A stretch of DNA of 64,000 bases, taken from positions 30,305,501 through 30,369,500 of the forward strand of contig CM059586.1 of the NCBI GenBank assembly GCA_030407085.1, in the 5' to 3' direction. The notes under the pieces were generated by a model. It was not told where the DNA came from, ran no database searches, and saw only the letters and a list, made by a program, of their open reading frames with translations. Below are positions 23,480 to 35,010 of the stretch, piece after piece. Every line of letters begins with the position of its first letter. Position 1 is the stretch's first letter. This DNA is from Trichopria drosophilae. Taxonomy: Eukaryota; Arthropoda; Insecta; Hymenoptera; Diapriidae. Position numbers and translations under genes: made by a program.

Positions 23480-25330
23480 AACGAAACCAATCTTCACACC
23501 CAGAAACCGGACTATACTTTTCCGAAGTTTGTCAATGAGCTGAATCCAAATCTGGCAGCAGAATCGTTCCATCAAGTCTGCATTTTGAGATATTCTAACC
23601 TACAAGTGTAAAAAACACTGTTTTTGCTGAAATTCAGGAAGTTTTGTGGGAGAACTAAATGCTTGTTCACACTTTAAAAAGAACCAGATTAAAGCATTAA
23701 CCGGACAAGAAAAAAAACTCATGTCATGTTCAAGAAACGCAATAGGGTACTTCGTATAGATTTTGGGCCGCTGAACTTGAATTCGGACGCAGAATTGGTC
23801 TTATGCGAGGTTTAAATAGCGAAAAATTGCGTTTTTCAGGAAAATTTACACATTTACTTCAAGAAAACAAATTTTAAGCTGTAAAATGGAACAAGACTAG
23901 GTTTTTCTTATGGGTTTTGGGCTGCTGAATCTGAATTTGGGGACAGAATTGGTCCTATAAATCTGAAGTTTTTTAAATCTGAGGTTTATACTGCGATAAA
24001 TTCTTTTTTTTCGAGAAACTTGACAAATCTTGTGCAAGAAAAAACATTCAACTGTATGATGTATCAAGATTAGATAATTCTTATGAATTTTTGGTTACTG
24101 ATCCGAGTCCAGGGACAAGAATTTGTTCAACTTGTTTACATTTTTTTGGGTTTGAGGTTAGATTGTGAAAAAACTGCTTTTTGGACATATTTATATTTTT
24201 TCAGATTCAGTGCACGGAATTCACGAGACTTTTCATACGAATATTTCTAAATTTCTGTTTCGAAAATTGCTATAAAACGTAAGAATTTAGGGATAATCGA
24301 TGTAGTGTTAGAAAAATTCGAAGACTGATATCAATTCCCCGATTTGTTATAGTTTTTAAAAATATTTCATAAGAATGTAAGAATTTTTCATATAGTGAAT
24401 TAGAAAAATTAGTATAGTGTGTTAGAAAAACAAGAGAAAGATAAAGAAAGACAGAAAGACACATGCATATTGTAAAGACCAATGCAATAGAAAAGATATA
24501 AACCATGCATAACAATAACAGTAAAGGAAAAAAAAGAATGACATAATTCAAAAAGTTTTGTAATTTTGTAAAATTGGATATCAGATTCGTAAACTCATGA
24601 AAAAGTTTTTCGCGCTATAAACCTCACATATGAAAAATCTCAGACGAGATGGGCGAATGAAGTCTCTGTATTCACATTCAGTGGCCAAAAATCTATAAGA
24701 ATCACCTACTCTTATTTTATTTACGACTGAAATTTTGTTTCTTGCAATTAATGTGTGAATTTTTTGGAAAACAAAATTTTTCGTAATTTAAAACTCAAAT
24801 ATAAAAAAACTCAGACGTATAGGACCAATTCTGTGCCCAAATTGGGATTCAGCGGCCCAAACTCTATAAGAAAAATCTCGTCTTGTTCCATTTTATAGCT
24901 TACAGTTTTTTTCTCGCAGTAAATGTGTAAATTTTCCTGAAAAAAAGCAATTTTTAGCACTTTAAACCTCAAATATAAAAAAAACTCAGACGTATAGGAC
25001 CAATTCTGTGTCCAAATTCGGATTCAGAGGCCCAAAATCTATAAGAACAATCTAGTTGCGATTCTTGCACACGACATAAGTTTTTTTTTTGTAGTCATAA
25101 TGAGTTATAGAAGTTTTTGTCAAAGCACGATTGTGATGTTCGTCTTTTGCACTTTTAGGTTAGGATATCTCAAAATTTTTTAAGACATAGAGCAATTATA
25201 CGACCAGCATTTGGTTTTTGTCAAATTATGAAAAAAAAAAATTATTCCGACACAAAAACTACTGAAAATGGGCAAAGACTGCGTTTTTTGCATTTGCAGG
25301 TTAGGTTATTTCGATAATTTTTTAATAATA
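23480..25330. repeat. Large inverted array of ~165-bp units
   Basis: Left half (23480-24240): tandem units each carrying TTTTGGGCCGCTGAA, an ACAGAATTGGTC-like word and a AGGAAAATTTACACATTTAC-like word. Right half (24590-25330): the same units in reverse complement (GACCAATTCTGTG, GCGGCCCAAA, GTAAATGTGTAAATTTTCCT). Pairing reaches the outer edges (GATATTCTAACCTACAAGTG left against its inverse near 25156-25175 right). A ~350-bp AT-rich centre, including AAAGACAGAAAGACAC-type simple sequence, separates the halves. No coding sequence. Confidence 0.8.
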
Positions 25331-26379
25331 AGGTCATATCTTAGATAAACTACTAAAAAAGTGAAATAAGTTTTCTTTGGTTTTTCGGGATAATGGTCAA
25401 AATTAGAATTTAAAAATTCAAGATGGCGGTTTCAGTATGGCCACTAAAAATTTGTATAGATAGTTATAATTATTTTTATATAATAGACTTTTGTAATTCG
25501 TATGAAAGCACGTAAAAAATGTTCAAATGCGAATAAAAAGATATTTCGTTCTCGAGGTTTCGGACCAAATTTATTCCCTCGTCTGTTGAAAAATGCTTAC
25601 GAAAGATGAAATTGCGAAAGTGCGATTTTGGTGGTGTTAAATCGCTCTATATATATATTGATTACATAGATAGTTGGGAGTCGTTTATCAATGTCATCTT
25701 TAGAAGTAGATCTATATAAAAATGGTTTCAATTCTGACAATCATGATAAATTTTATTTAATAAGTTTCAGTGTTTATGTTCAAAACTGGATTTCTCTGTT
25801 TTGTTCCTGAGTATAAGTGTCATTGCAAACGTTACATTTTATATAACAACGTAGTTGTTGAAAGAAAGTACATTGTTCCTGCTCATGAATCTAGTTTTGT
25901 TCAAAACGTAGAAAACAAAATATCTTTCAGATCGTCTCTTCGGTTTTCGACCTATTTTCAGTAGTAACAGCAAAAAAATTGATATTTTTGTTAGGTGATT
26001 TGAACGTGCATTCAGTCCTCTTTTTATTCATGCTTAAAAGTTGTGAACTGTTTCATTTAATTATTTTCAAAAAATTAATAAGGTATACTTTCATGCTGCC
26101 CAATGTTCTGTTTTTCCTTGTGCAGGATGTTTTGGGATATTTGTCTACTATAATAAGATATATTTATAAAAAAAAAACAAAATGAGAAATAAATATGTAT
26201 ATAAATATAAGGTAAAATATCAGTGGTGGTATGGAAGCGAGGCATAATTCTATTATACATGATTTTAAGCTATTTAACTTAAATCGATGAAATTCTAATA
26301 ACATGAATTAAAAAATTGTTACATTTCCTATTTAATAGTACATCAGTAGTAACCAACACCCTACATTGTTATTAGGATA
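25331..26379. other. Intron stretch, nothing recognised
   Basis: No gene. A fragment of the AATGGCGG-type repeat lies near 25420-25440 (AAGATGGCGGTTTCAGTATGG). Open frames around 25770-26185 show no family and are AT-rich. Confidence 0.45.
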
Positions 26380-26560
26380 TTTTGAATTTTGAAAAACCAT
26401 GGCCAGTTTCGTAAAACATATTTATACTAAGTTTCGTGAAATTCGCTAAAAATTTTATTATCTTGGTCCTCCATATTGGATCCGCCATTTTGAATTTTGA
26501 AAGATCGTAGTCGGATTCGTAATCAGCGACCTCAAAAACCCCTACATACTAAATTTTGTT
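26380..26560. repeat. AATGGCGG-type repeat fragment
   Basis: CCATTTTGAATTTTGAAAGA (26486) followed by GATTCGTAATCAGCGACCTC matches the shared end of the family seen at 17480, 34890 and 47130. Confidence 0.65.
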
Positions 26561-26974
26561 AAGTTTAGTTGAGGTGATAACGTTTTATCCAATATACTTG
26601 AAAATTGCAAATTTTGTTTACAATATCCTCTATTTTGAAGACATCATTTTGAATTTGTTACTGCACAATTTTTAAGTCTCATCAGTTTGTGCCATTTTTT
26701 GTCACTTTATTCAGTATCAAAATTATATTTTCTGATTAAAATATGGATTTAAACAAAAAAATTGCTGATTTTTCCGCATTTTGTTGCAATAACACCGACA
26801 TATTGGTTTTGTATGTCAACGAAAATGAAATCCGATCTCGGCATCTTGTAGAATGCACCAAAAAACATAATTAAACGGTATTCACATATTTTACAAGAAT
26901 TTTGTGTGCATCTGACATTATTTCAAAGTATATGATTTCAGGCTTTTTCTGCGTTAATGGGTTAGGTATTTGAT

Positions 26975-27995
26975 CTAAAATATTTATTTAGCAAATGAAT
27001 GCAATGTTATATCAAACTTTTATGGAAAATCATCGCCTTTTAGATAGTTATTGACGCATTCTGAAATTAAGAGAATGTGTAAATATTTTCGCAGAACTGC
27101 TATAATCCGCAACTCTGTACCTAGCCATTGGCTTATTCGTTTAAATAAAATATAAATATAACCTTTGATGGAATTAATTTATAAAGATCCATTTTTTGTG
27201 GGCTTATAACCTTCGTAAAAAATCAAGATTTAAATTACGGATTTTTTTTATGAACAAAAGATTATATATTACATCTGAAAGTACAGTTGTAAAAAAATAA
27301 TGGACTTATGCCCTTTTTCCATAGTTATAAGAAAACCGTTAACAGTTTTAGGACATTGAATTATATCGATTTTCCAGTCATGCTAAGAATTTATACGGGT
27401 GTGCGTTCGATGCACTGCGTAGAGATATTACGTATTCAGAAATATTATGACTGCTGTAAAAAAAACATTTAGAAGAATTATCTGTATCATATTATTGATT
27501 TATTTTTTCAATTGCAGTTGTATGTTCCATGATTTACTATAATTTATAATCTATAACTGTGGACGTATGGAAATAGGCCATAAGTCCATTATTTTGAAAA
27601 CCTAGATAACTATATTTTTAGACGTACAGCCTAATGCTTCTTTCCTGACAGTCTGGAAATAAAAAAAATTAGGTTTTCTGCATAAAAAAGTCCATAATTG
27701 AAATCTTGATGTTTTAAAAAGAGCATATGTCCACAAAAACATTACTGTCCAATAATTAATTATATAAATTGTATTAAAGGTCACAGTTATATATCTTATT
27801 TAAACAAATAAGCCAACGGCTGAATGAAGAGTTATAGATTTATCGAATTCTTTTACCGATTTTTTGCGCTTTTGTAAAAAGTTTACACCTTCTCTTAATT
27901 TCAGACTGCGTCCCAAAGACGACAAAATGACAATTAACTATTTCCCATAAAAGTTTCATTATAATATTACATTTTCTTACGAAATAAATATTTAA
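26975..27995. mobile_element. Foldback element, ~1 kb, diverged arms
   Basis: Arms 26975-27330 and 27575-27995 are inverted and diverged. Anchors: AAACTTTTATGG (27015) with CCATAAAAGTTT; TTGGCTTATTCGTTTAAATAA (around 27128) with its inverse at ~27797-27817; AAATCAAGATT with AATCTTGAT (27702); ATAATGGACTTATGCC (27298) with GGCCATAAGTCCATTAT (27577). Non-coding. Nearby GGGTTA/TTAATGGGTTA words at 26958 and 28625 may mark related insertions. Confidence 0.7.
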
Positions 27996-28079
27996 GAACA
28001 AATACACAATAGCTACAAGACATTCACTGCAGTTTAAGTATCTAAAAGTAGATTTTTGTTTACCATCGCTTTGGAATTT

Positions 28080-28345
28080 TTGAAAAATGTCTTCATTTTC
28101 GTAATCAGTGACCTAAAAACCCCCGAAAAATAGCAATTTTCATGAAATTTGAAAAAAAATGTAACTTTTGGCTGACATATTGGATCCAACATTTTGAATT
28201 TTTGAAAAATAACTCGAAATTCATACTCAGAGACCCAAGAAACTTATGAGTACTGAGTTTTATCAAGATCGGACAATTTTTGGTGCATTCAACTGATAAA
28301 AAAATTAGCTTCCGACGCCATCTTGGATTTTCCCATTTGCTATTG
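28080..28345. repeat. AATGGCGG-type repeat, two tandem pieces
   Basis: TTGGAATTTTTGAAAAATG with TAATCAGTGACCTAAAAACC (28070-28124), and again ACATTTTGAATTTTTGAAAA with CAGAGACCCAAGAAACTTAT (28190-28250), are two adjacent copies of the same consensus. The minus-strand open frame across them carries only repeat sequence. Confidence 0.6.
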
Positions 28346-29143
28346 CGAATATTTATAGCTGAGACATTAAAGACATGATATTTTAACGCTTTGTGCCAAT
28401 AACGTTTCTTGTTTGACAAGAAATTATTGATTAAAAAATTTGTATAAAGGAAAAAATCGCGTTTTTTGTAAATAATTGTTTATAATGTTTTACACATTGT
28501 ATGCTAATTTTGATAAAAGAGCGGTAAATTTTACGTCGAAAATGTGTTGTCTGAATTTTTTTGAATGGGTTTTTAATGTCAAGAAATATTCAAAAAATCA
28601 TGTTGGAATTTGTGGCCTCTTGGGCGTTAATGGGTTAATTTCTTCTATTTCCTACGCATTGTTAGAGCTTCCTGGTACAATTTTTTTATTCATTTTTTCT
28701 TCTCTATTTATTCTTTTAAACCTCTTCAACTATTATTTTTTAATTACGTAATTTAATTTATGTGCATAAATGAGAGAGTCGATGTGGAATGTGACGTAAA
28801 AGAAACAAATAAAATAGCCAAATAATAATAAACTACCATCGAACTAATTTAACAACATAATATAAACAAAAATCTTTTTAAACTACTTAATATAAATGTA
28901 TCTAACAACAAACAAAATTTTCGCTGACTATTGAAAGTGTTTATAACGCCTTTCTATTTCCGGAAATATTAATTTGCGAGGAATAAAGTGCCGGTTTTAT
29001 TACCTGCCATTCTCGTCAAAGCACTAATACTACTAAATATACGGTAGTGTTACTTGATGGTACACATAGTCGCTCGATGCTCAGATCGTTAATGTGTACA
29101 CATTCGTTCATTTACTCCAGGACAATAAGTGCGTCTCGTTAAA
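28346..29143. other. Intron stretch, nothing recognised
   Basis: No gene supported. The 100 bp before 29144 become less AT-rich and contain palindromic TGTGTACACAT-type words; they could belong to the flanking GC-rich island. Confidence 0.4.
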
Positions 29144-29590
29144 AATGCAAACAATGGCTGCGCTCGATCGGATACACGATGATGGCAGTGGAGGTGGTGG
29201 GCAAATTATCCGACGGTAGTCCCGAGGATAAGTGCATTTAGTCATTGTAAGCTCAGACCGATGTACAGTTCTGGAACATTCCTTACTTCGATACCACGTG
29301 ATGATTTTCAAGTACTGCGTTTGGCCATTGGCCGAAACCAAGGACGATGCACCAATCCTTCACGAGGGGTCCAACAGTTTGGTGGCAAGTGGCAGGAAAT
29401 TTGCAGAGGGGGTACTCAGGTGCTGCCCTTGCGTTTTTCGGGGGCGGAAGTCGATCGGCATCAACGGAGAGTTCACCGACGATCACAACATCTCCATAGC
29501 TCCTGGGGGCCTCGGACTCAAAGAAACGCCAATCATTGCTCTCAGGCCCAATCGCAGCTCCGATACTATGTACGAAGTATTTTTATGTAA
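29144..29590 (+). CDS. Candidate coding exon of an unrecognised gene
   Basis: A GC-rich island (29140-29580) in AT-rich intron. One frame is open from 29232 to 29663. Its balanced part is 29302-29578: YCVWPLAETKDD..., a Cys patch RCCPCVFRGRK, then GLGLKETPIIALRPNRSSDT. A second frame on the same strand is also open but is Arg/Gln/His-rich and looks like a shadow. Upstream, ATG at 29144 opens MQTMAALDRIHDDGSGGGGQ and stops within 25 codons. A possible donor GTATTT follows MYE at 29578; no strong acceptor precedes. I recognise no family. It may be an alternative or nested exon, or a gene fragment. Confidence 0.35.
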
Positions 29591-30308
29591 TCTTAACTCT
29601 TTAAGTCCCAAATGTGTCCAAGGATTTTTGCATCGTTTTATTTACACAATAAACATTTTTTAAAATAGTAACATCTATATCCTAGTTTTGAGGTCGCTCT
29701 ATCGATTGGCGCTACAGAAATTTTCGAGAAATGAAGTTTACCAATTTTTTTTTACAAAAATATTGAAAAAAATCGATTTTTTAACCACAATTTTTTTTAA
29801 TGCATTTTTAACTATGATACCCATTTCAGATCACCTTCTCTAACCTATTAGAAACGTGTTCTCGATTTTTGTACTTCAAAATGATACATTCACATATCTT
29901 GATTTATATTGTCGAAATTGCTATTATTTCGAATCTTCTAGCTGTTCTTTGTAGTAAAAATGTACAAATAATTTATTACGAATTTTGTGTCACCTATTTT
30001 ACTTTACGGAAGCAGTAATATCCCATAGATTGTTAATTAATAAAAAAAAGGATATACCTAAGTTTATAATTCTCACGATTCCTCTTTTACGAGATTATGA
30101 ACAAAATTATAAAATATTTTGCGTAGACAATTTTATGCTTCATCTTTGTTTTTGGACATTTTTTTTATTAAATTATAGGACAAGATCAAGTGAAAGCAGT
30201 AATTTAAAAAAAAAGTGACGTAGGAAGGGTTGGATAATGTCGTTCCGGAGACTGTTTAAATCCCTTGTTGAGTTTTATGGTCGATTTAAGCGAAACATCA
30301 AGAAACTG
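29591..30308. other. Intron stretch, nothing recognised
   Basis: AT-rich, with no exon, RNA gene or repeat supported. Confidence 0.45.
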
Positions 30309-31121
30309 CACAAGAAAACATTTTCGGCCGTGTCTAGTGTCGGAGTAAGGCTGTTTTGGCCGTGCGGCTATAAATGGCGATTAAAACACGAAATCGTTAA
30401 AAAGAAAGTTTCTATAAATATATACACCTTTGTTATATTATTAAGAACATTTGTGTATAATTTTTAGACGTTTAAGTTATTTATTGATTAACTTTATGGT
30501 TTGCAAACGTTGTCAAAAGTAAACAAATCTGTACTTTGTTCATTTTAAAGCTTCCGTATCGAAAATGGTGCAAGATACGACAAAAATGTACTGAACCGTT
30601 TTTGTAGTGCATTCAATTCTCTAGAAAAAAGTCCTGGTTGTCCAAAAGAACAGAGTTCTTGTCTAAACTTAGTAGGTTAGTCATGAGCAACGCTTGAATT
30701 TGCGTCAAATATCAGGGATTAGAGAACGGTTATGGTCAACTTTTATGTTAAAGTTTCTAGCGACTAATCTATTAACTTTAGACTAGGCCTCTCTAGGACT
30801 TTTTTGTAGAAAATGTTGTACTCTACAAAAAAGGATCAGTACATTTTTGGCGTATCTTGCACCATTTTCGATACGGAAGCCTTAAAATGAAAAGAGTACA
30901 GATTTGTTTACTTTTGACAACTTTTGCAAATCATAAAGTTAATCAATAAATAACTTAAACGTCTAAACATTATACACAAATGTTCTTAATAATATAACAA
31001 AGGTGTATATATTTATAGAAACTTTCTTTTTAACGATTTCGAGTTTTAATCGCCATTTATAGCCGCACGGCCAAAACAGACTTGCTCCGACACTAGACAC
31101 GGCCGAAAATGTTTTCTTGTG
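30309..31121. mobile_element. Foldback element with two 299-bp arms
   Basis: Left arm 30309-30607 (CACAAGAAAACATTTTCGGC...) and right arm 30823-31121 (...GCCGAAAATGTTTTCTTGTG) are highly similar inverted copies of equal length. The ~215-bp centre also shows weaker pairing (AAAAGTCCTGG with CTAGGACTTTT). The open frames 30237-30467 (+) and 30963-31190 (-) share a ~55-residue segment because each reads one arm; they are not independent genes. Non-autonomous. Confidence 0.9.
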
Positions 31122-31299
31122 TGTACATTGCAATATGTTATTAATGCTTACTGGATGATTTATTTGGTTTCGATGATAACAATGGCACACAAAAAAGTAT
31201 TATATTATAATATTATATTATTATATAATATCGAGTATTCGCATTTCTTTTTACTCACTTAACCTAATTCTGAAGTCGAAATAGCGAGATTGGCCCAGC

Positions 31300-31870
31300 T
31301 TTTTTCGAAAAACTAAAAGAATTGAACAAAACCCGTGATTAAAGGCACATAAGAAAGTTGTTTTTCGAGTCCCTTCGATAGTTTATTCCCGTGTATATTA
31401 TCCTACGGAATCTGAATCCGAAGACAGAAATTTGAGATAGGCTCACATTTTTCAGAAAAAAACTGCTAAAAAACGATTGATTAAAGATAGAAATAAAAAA
31501 ACTTTTTGCTAAAATTTTACCCTAGAGTATTTGGATCTATTTTTTTCCGTTGACTTCGAATCCCAAGGAAGAAACGTTGGATGATTCAAACTATTAGAAG
31601 GTCTAAACAGAGAAACTAACTACGGAGATACTAAAAGTAGCTAGGAAACATGGATTAAAGGCTTAAACGTAAACGTTTTTTGCAGAATTCGGAATTCGAA
31701 TACGGAAGTGTAACTTTGCAAAATTCGAAAAATGGTTTAAAAAATACTGGTTAAAAGCAAAAAGGAAAATGTTCTTTATGGAAACACTCCCGTAGTGTAT
31801 TCTCATTTATATATTCGATTGAATTCAAATCCCTACTTGAAATTACAGAATGCTTCGCTATAATGTAGCA
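31300..31870. repeat. Degenerate tandem array, ~165-bp period
   Basis: Words such as GAATCTGAATCCGAAGACAG (31410), CTTCGAATCCCAAGGAAGAA, GAATTCGGAATTCGAATACG and GATTGAATTCAAATCCCTAC recur at about 140-170-bp steps, alternating with GGATTAAAGGC/GGTTAAAAGC words. The layout resembles the units of the array at 23480-25330, so it may be a decayed relative. Between the foldback and this array (31196-31235) is a short (AT)-rich palindromic tract. Confidence 0.5.
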
Positions 31871-34008
31871 TACACGGACAGTTTGTCTCCTTTCTTAAAT
31901 TCAAAAGATCGATACAGAATTTCTCTTGTACATTGTTGGACTTTTTACATTCGCTTTTAGCATCCAGCAGTAATTTGCCTTCGTATATATATTCTAATAT
32001 CATTTGAATGCAAAATATGACGATATCAGAGAAAAACTCTGTAACCGTCCTCTAGACACACCTTTCCTCAACAAATTTAAGCGTCACTAAAATGGTGACT
32101 TAAATTAGCACTGAATCTTTTTAAGGACATCAAAATTAGTAGAAAAAAAAATTTACTTAAAATCCTAGAGTGATATGTTTCCATCCACTTTTAATAAAGT
32201 GAGATTACCACTTAAGAAATAGTGAAAAAGTCACTTTTAGCAAAAAGTGGTTGAATTTTCACTTTAAGAAATTTAGAGTGTTGTAAATCTCAAATATACA
32301 CTAAACAAAAGGTTTAGTTAATAGAATTAGAGTTATGGATGGCAATAACTCAAATGGCAATAACACAATTCTTACTAGTGTATTTTATTAAATTTCTGCT
32401 TGATTACGCAAATAATTGTGTATCCTCAATTATATCGGCTTGAGTTTACACTGGTACCGAATGTACATTAAGAATACTAATAATTTGGTGGAACCATATA
32501 TTCTATTACCTTTGCAGGTGGATTTGCATATTGTTTCAGACGAATGAGTTACGTTATCTTTAATAAATAAATTTGTTTCGTTCTGATAGCAAAACAATTT
32601 AGTTCTCATAACCGTACAGGTTTGTTGTTACAACCAAACTAGTTCAGTATTTATAACTGATCCACTTAGATAACCATAACCATTTATTTGATTCCTAAAT
32701 TACACTACATTCGACTATTCCATTTAGGTTAGGGAATTCCTAGAGTTGATAAGAATATACGAGTTCTGTCATCATATGAACAATATCATAAACGAGTCAT
32801 TGTTTAGAATAGCTAACGTAATTTAGTATTTACAATAAAGGACATCAATCAGCCGTCAATTTCCTGCATTTTTATAACACTTCGGGTAACTGAATCATAT
32901 TCCTTCATAAATACTTTTGAATGATCAAGTCAAATTACTTTTAGTGAGCAATATTAGAGACATTACTTAATAACAACACAACAGCCAATGCAATTCAAGT
33001 CATTAATTACTGTCTTAGTTGATGTGTAAACTTTCTAAGGCAGAACTTGTATTTATAAAAATGCCTAATTCTAACGCGCGTTATAGGCACATTGTGTTAA
33101 GAGCATTAACTCATAAATGCATCTATATTTTTATAGCTTTTCCACTTTAGTTTTTATTTAGCTGTCCGAATGACGGATAAATGTTGATCACGCAGTGCGC
33201 ATTATCGTAATGAAGTTTAAACTCGAAAGAAGCATTAATCCCTAGTAAATGGTGATTATTTTACAAGTGTCTTTAGATATTGCCAGCAACATTTATCGCT
33301 ATTTCATTTAGAAAAATACTACTCAAGCAATCCAATAAATAATTTACTCTACATTCCTGTGGAAATAAATAATCTAATTTTCTTCAGTAAGTATTAGGTG
33401 TTAGTAAAGAGGTAAAAGCTTTCTGTGATTATTAGTAGAATATTCTTAGAATAATAGTTGTACGAGAAACAAATGAACAAAATAAAGATAAACGTATTTT
33501 GAAATGTAATTATACTAAAAGGAAAAAGTTATTGAACTTTGAAATAATGATTTAGTTTCAACTTTACCAACTAATATCTTTAATAACTTTATAACAATCT
33601 ATTGTTATTACCGTGAAAACAATGTTGCTTACATTTTAAAATCAGTAATTTTATCTAATTTAAGTGTAACATTAAGTAGAAAAAATCAAAGCTCATACCC
33701 TACACCTAGGTTTGCAACTATCGACTAGTTTTGATCATTTGTAATTGATAAATGAGGCGTGAAGGTACTTCTGAACATTATTAAAAGAATTTACCAGTAG
33801 AACTAAATTTTCGGTATTGGGGGTAGAGAAATTTTACCATCAAATATTTTTATTTTAGGCTATAAAACTAATATGATTAATGCGCTGCGGTGTAGAATTT
33901 AATAAACTATAAGTATTTAGCATAATTATAATATCTATGATGTTTATTTGTTACTTCGGATTATGCTAAACTTATAGTGTATTTTCACAAATATTCTTCA
34001 TATTCCAG
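31871..34008. other. End of the 33-kb intron, nothing recognised
   Basis: AT-rich. Local repeats of CACTTTTA/AGAGTG words at 32080-32285 may be a small MITE remnant. The final 35 bp before 34009 form an ordinary acceptor (TTCTTCATATTCCAG). Confidence 0.45.
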
Positions 34009-34121
34009 AGATAAGCATATTACAGAAGAGGATCAATTTAATGCGAGGAATATTCAGGATTATTCACGACAAGATGTATACCAAATACCAACCATTACTG
34101 ACAACGTGTTGGCGTATGACG
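34009..34121 (+). CDS. TOGARAM1: TOGARAM-type gene, internal exon (linker)
   Basis: 113 bp. Acceptor ATATTCCAG before it and donor G|GTAAAT after. It reads R-DKHITEEDQFNARNIQDY... to VLAYD, taking one base to complete the previous AG and leaving one G for the next exon (G+AA = Glu). No domain seen; polar linker. The open frame continues past the donor only by chance. Confidence 0.65.
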
Positions 34122-34599
34122 GTAAATCTATTTTTTATTTCGTTTCTAATAATAATTATGGTATTTATTTCTTAACTATTATTTGCACGATGTGTTTCAA
34201 AATTACGCTTTAAAGTAAAAGGCTTCTAATGAAACAAGGATTTATGTGTTCGATTAGTGTGTAATGAAAATGAAAATTAAATTGGTAAATTAAGGTAATT
34301 TACTTCAGTAACTATATATATATCATACAAGTCTTGCTATCATATGATTAAATACAATGATTATTTTAACTAAAATGAATATTTTAAAATTAATTCATCT
34401 CGATTGAAAAATGGAGTTTTCAATACTAAGCGCGCAGGTTTTACGAAGTATTTTACATTTTACTTAAATCGAATGAAAACCACCGCATATAAACAGGTTC
34501 AAAAAAAGGTTCAAATTTTATCACTTTAAAAAATTCTTAACAATATAATTGTTTCCCCACTCACCGTAGTTTGGTGTGTTTTATTAAGCCTTTGAAGCA
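34122..34599. other. Intron stretch, nothing recognised
   Basis: AT-rich intron; no feature supported. Confidence 0.5.
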
Positions 34600-35010
34600 G
34601 GGTGTCTGACATCAGATTTTCAAAATTAAAAATGACGGACTCAAGATGGCCGACGAAACGTAAAAATTTACTTGATTGAGGTGAAAGAGGGTACTGGGGG
34701 ATTTTCGTCGAATTCAAAATGACGGTCCAAGATGTAAAAAGTTATTGGACTGAAATCAAACTGAATACTCAATAATATTACATTTTCAAGATAAAATTTA
34801 GCAGATTCAACAAGCGGTCACGAATGCTGAAACTTCATAGTTCGTCTTTTACTATCTCAAAAACTATTTACATTTTGGCTGTCATATTGAATCAGTCATT
34901 TTGAATTTTGAAAATCTGAGGGCAGATTCGTGATCAGCGCCCCCGAAAATTCCCGAGTAACAAGTTTCAGCTATATTCCGCGCAAATAAAAATGTATGCT
35001 TCAAAGGGTT
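34600..35010. repeat. AATGGCGG-type repeat copy
   Basis: Starts GACATCAGATTTTCAAAATT (34609), AATGACGGACTCAAGATGGC, and ends TTTTGAATTTTGAAAATCTG, CGTGATCAGCGCC..., CGAGTAACAAG..., TGCTTCAAAGGGTTAA (to 35012). This matches the ends of the copies at 17100 and 46680. Confidence 0.7.

Noticed and set aside
30237..31190. Two similar proteins on opposite strands (30237-30467 + and 30963-31190 -)
   Set aside because: Their similarity comes from the inverted arms of one foldback element; neither shows a family or splice context.
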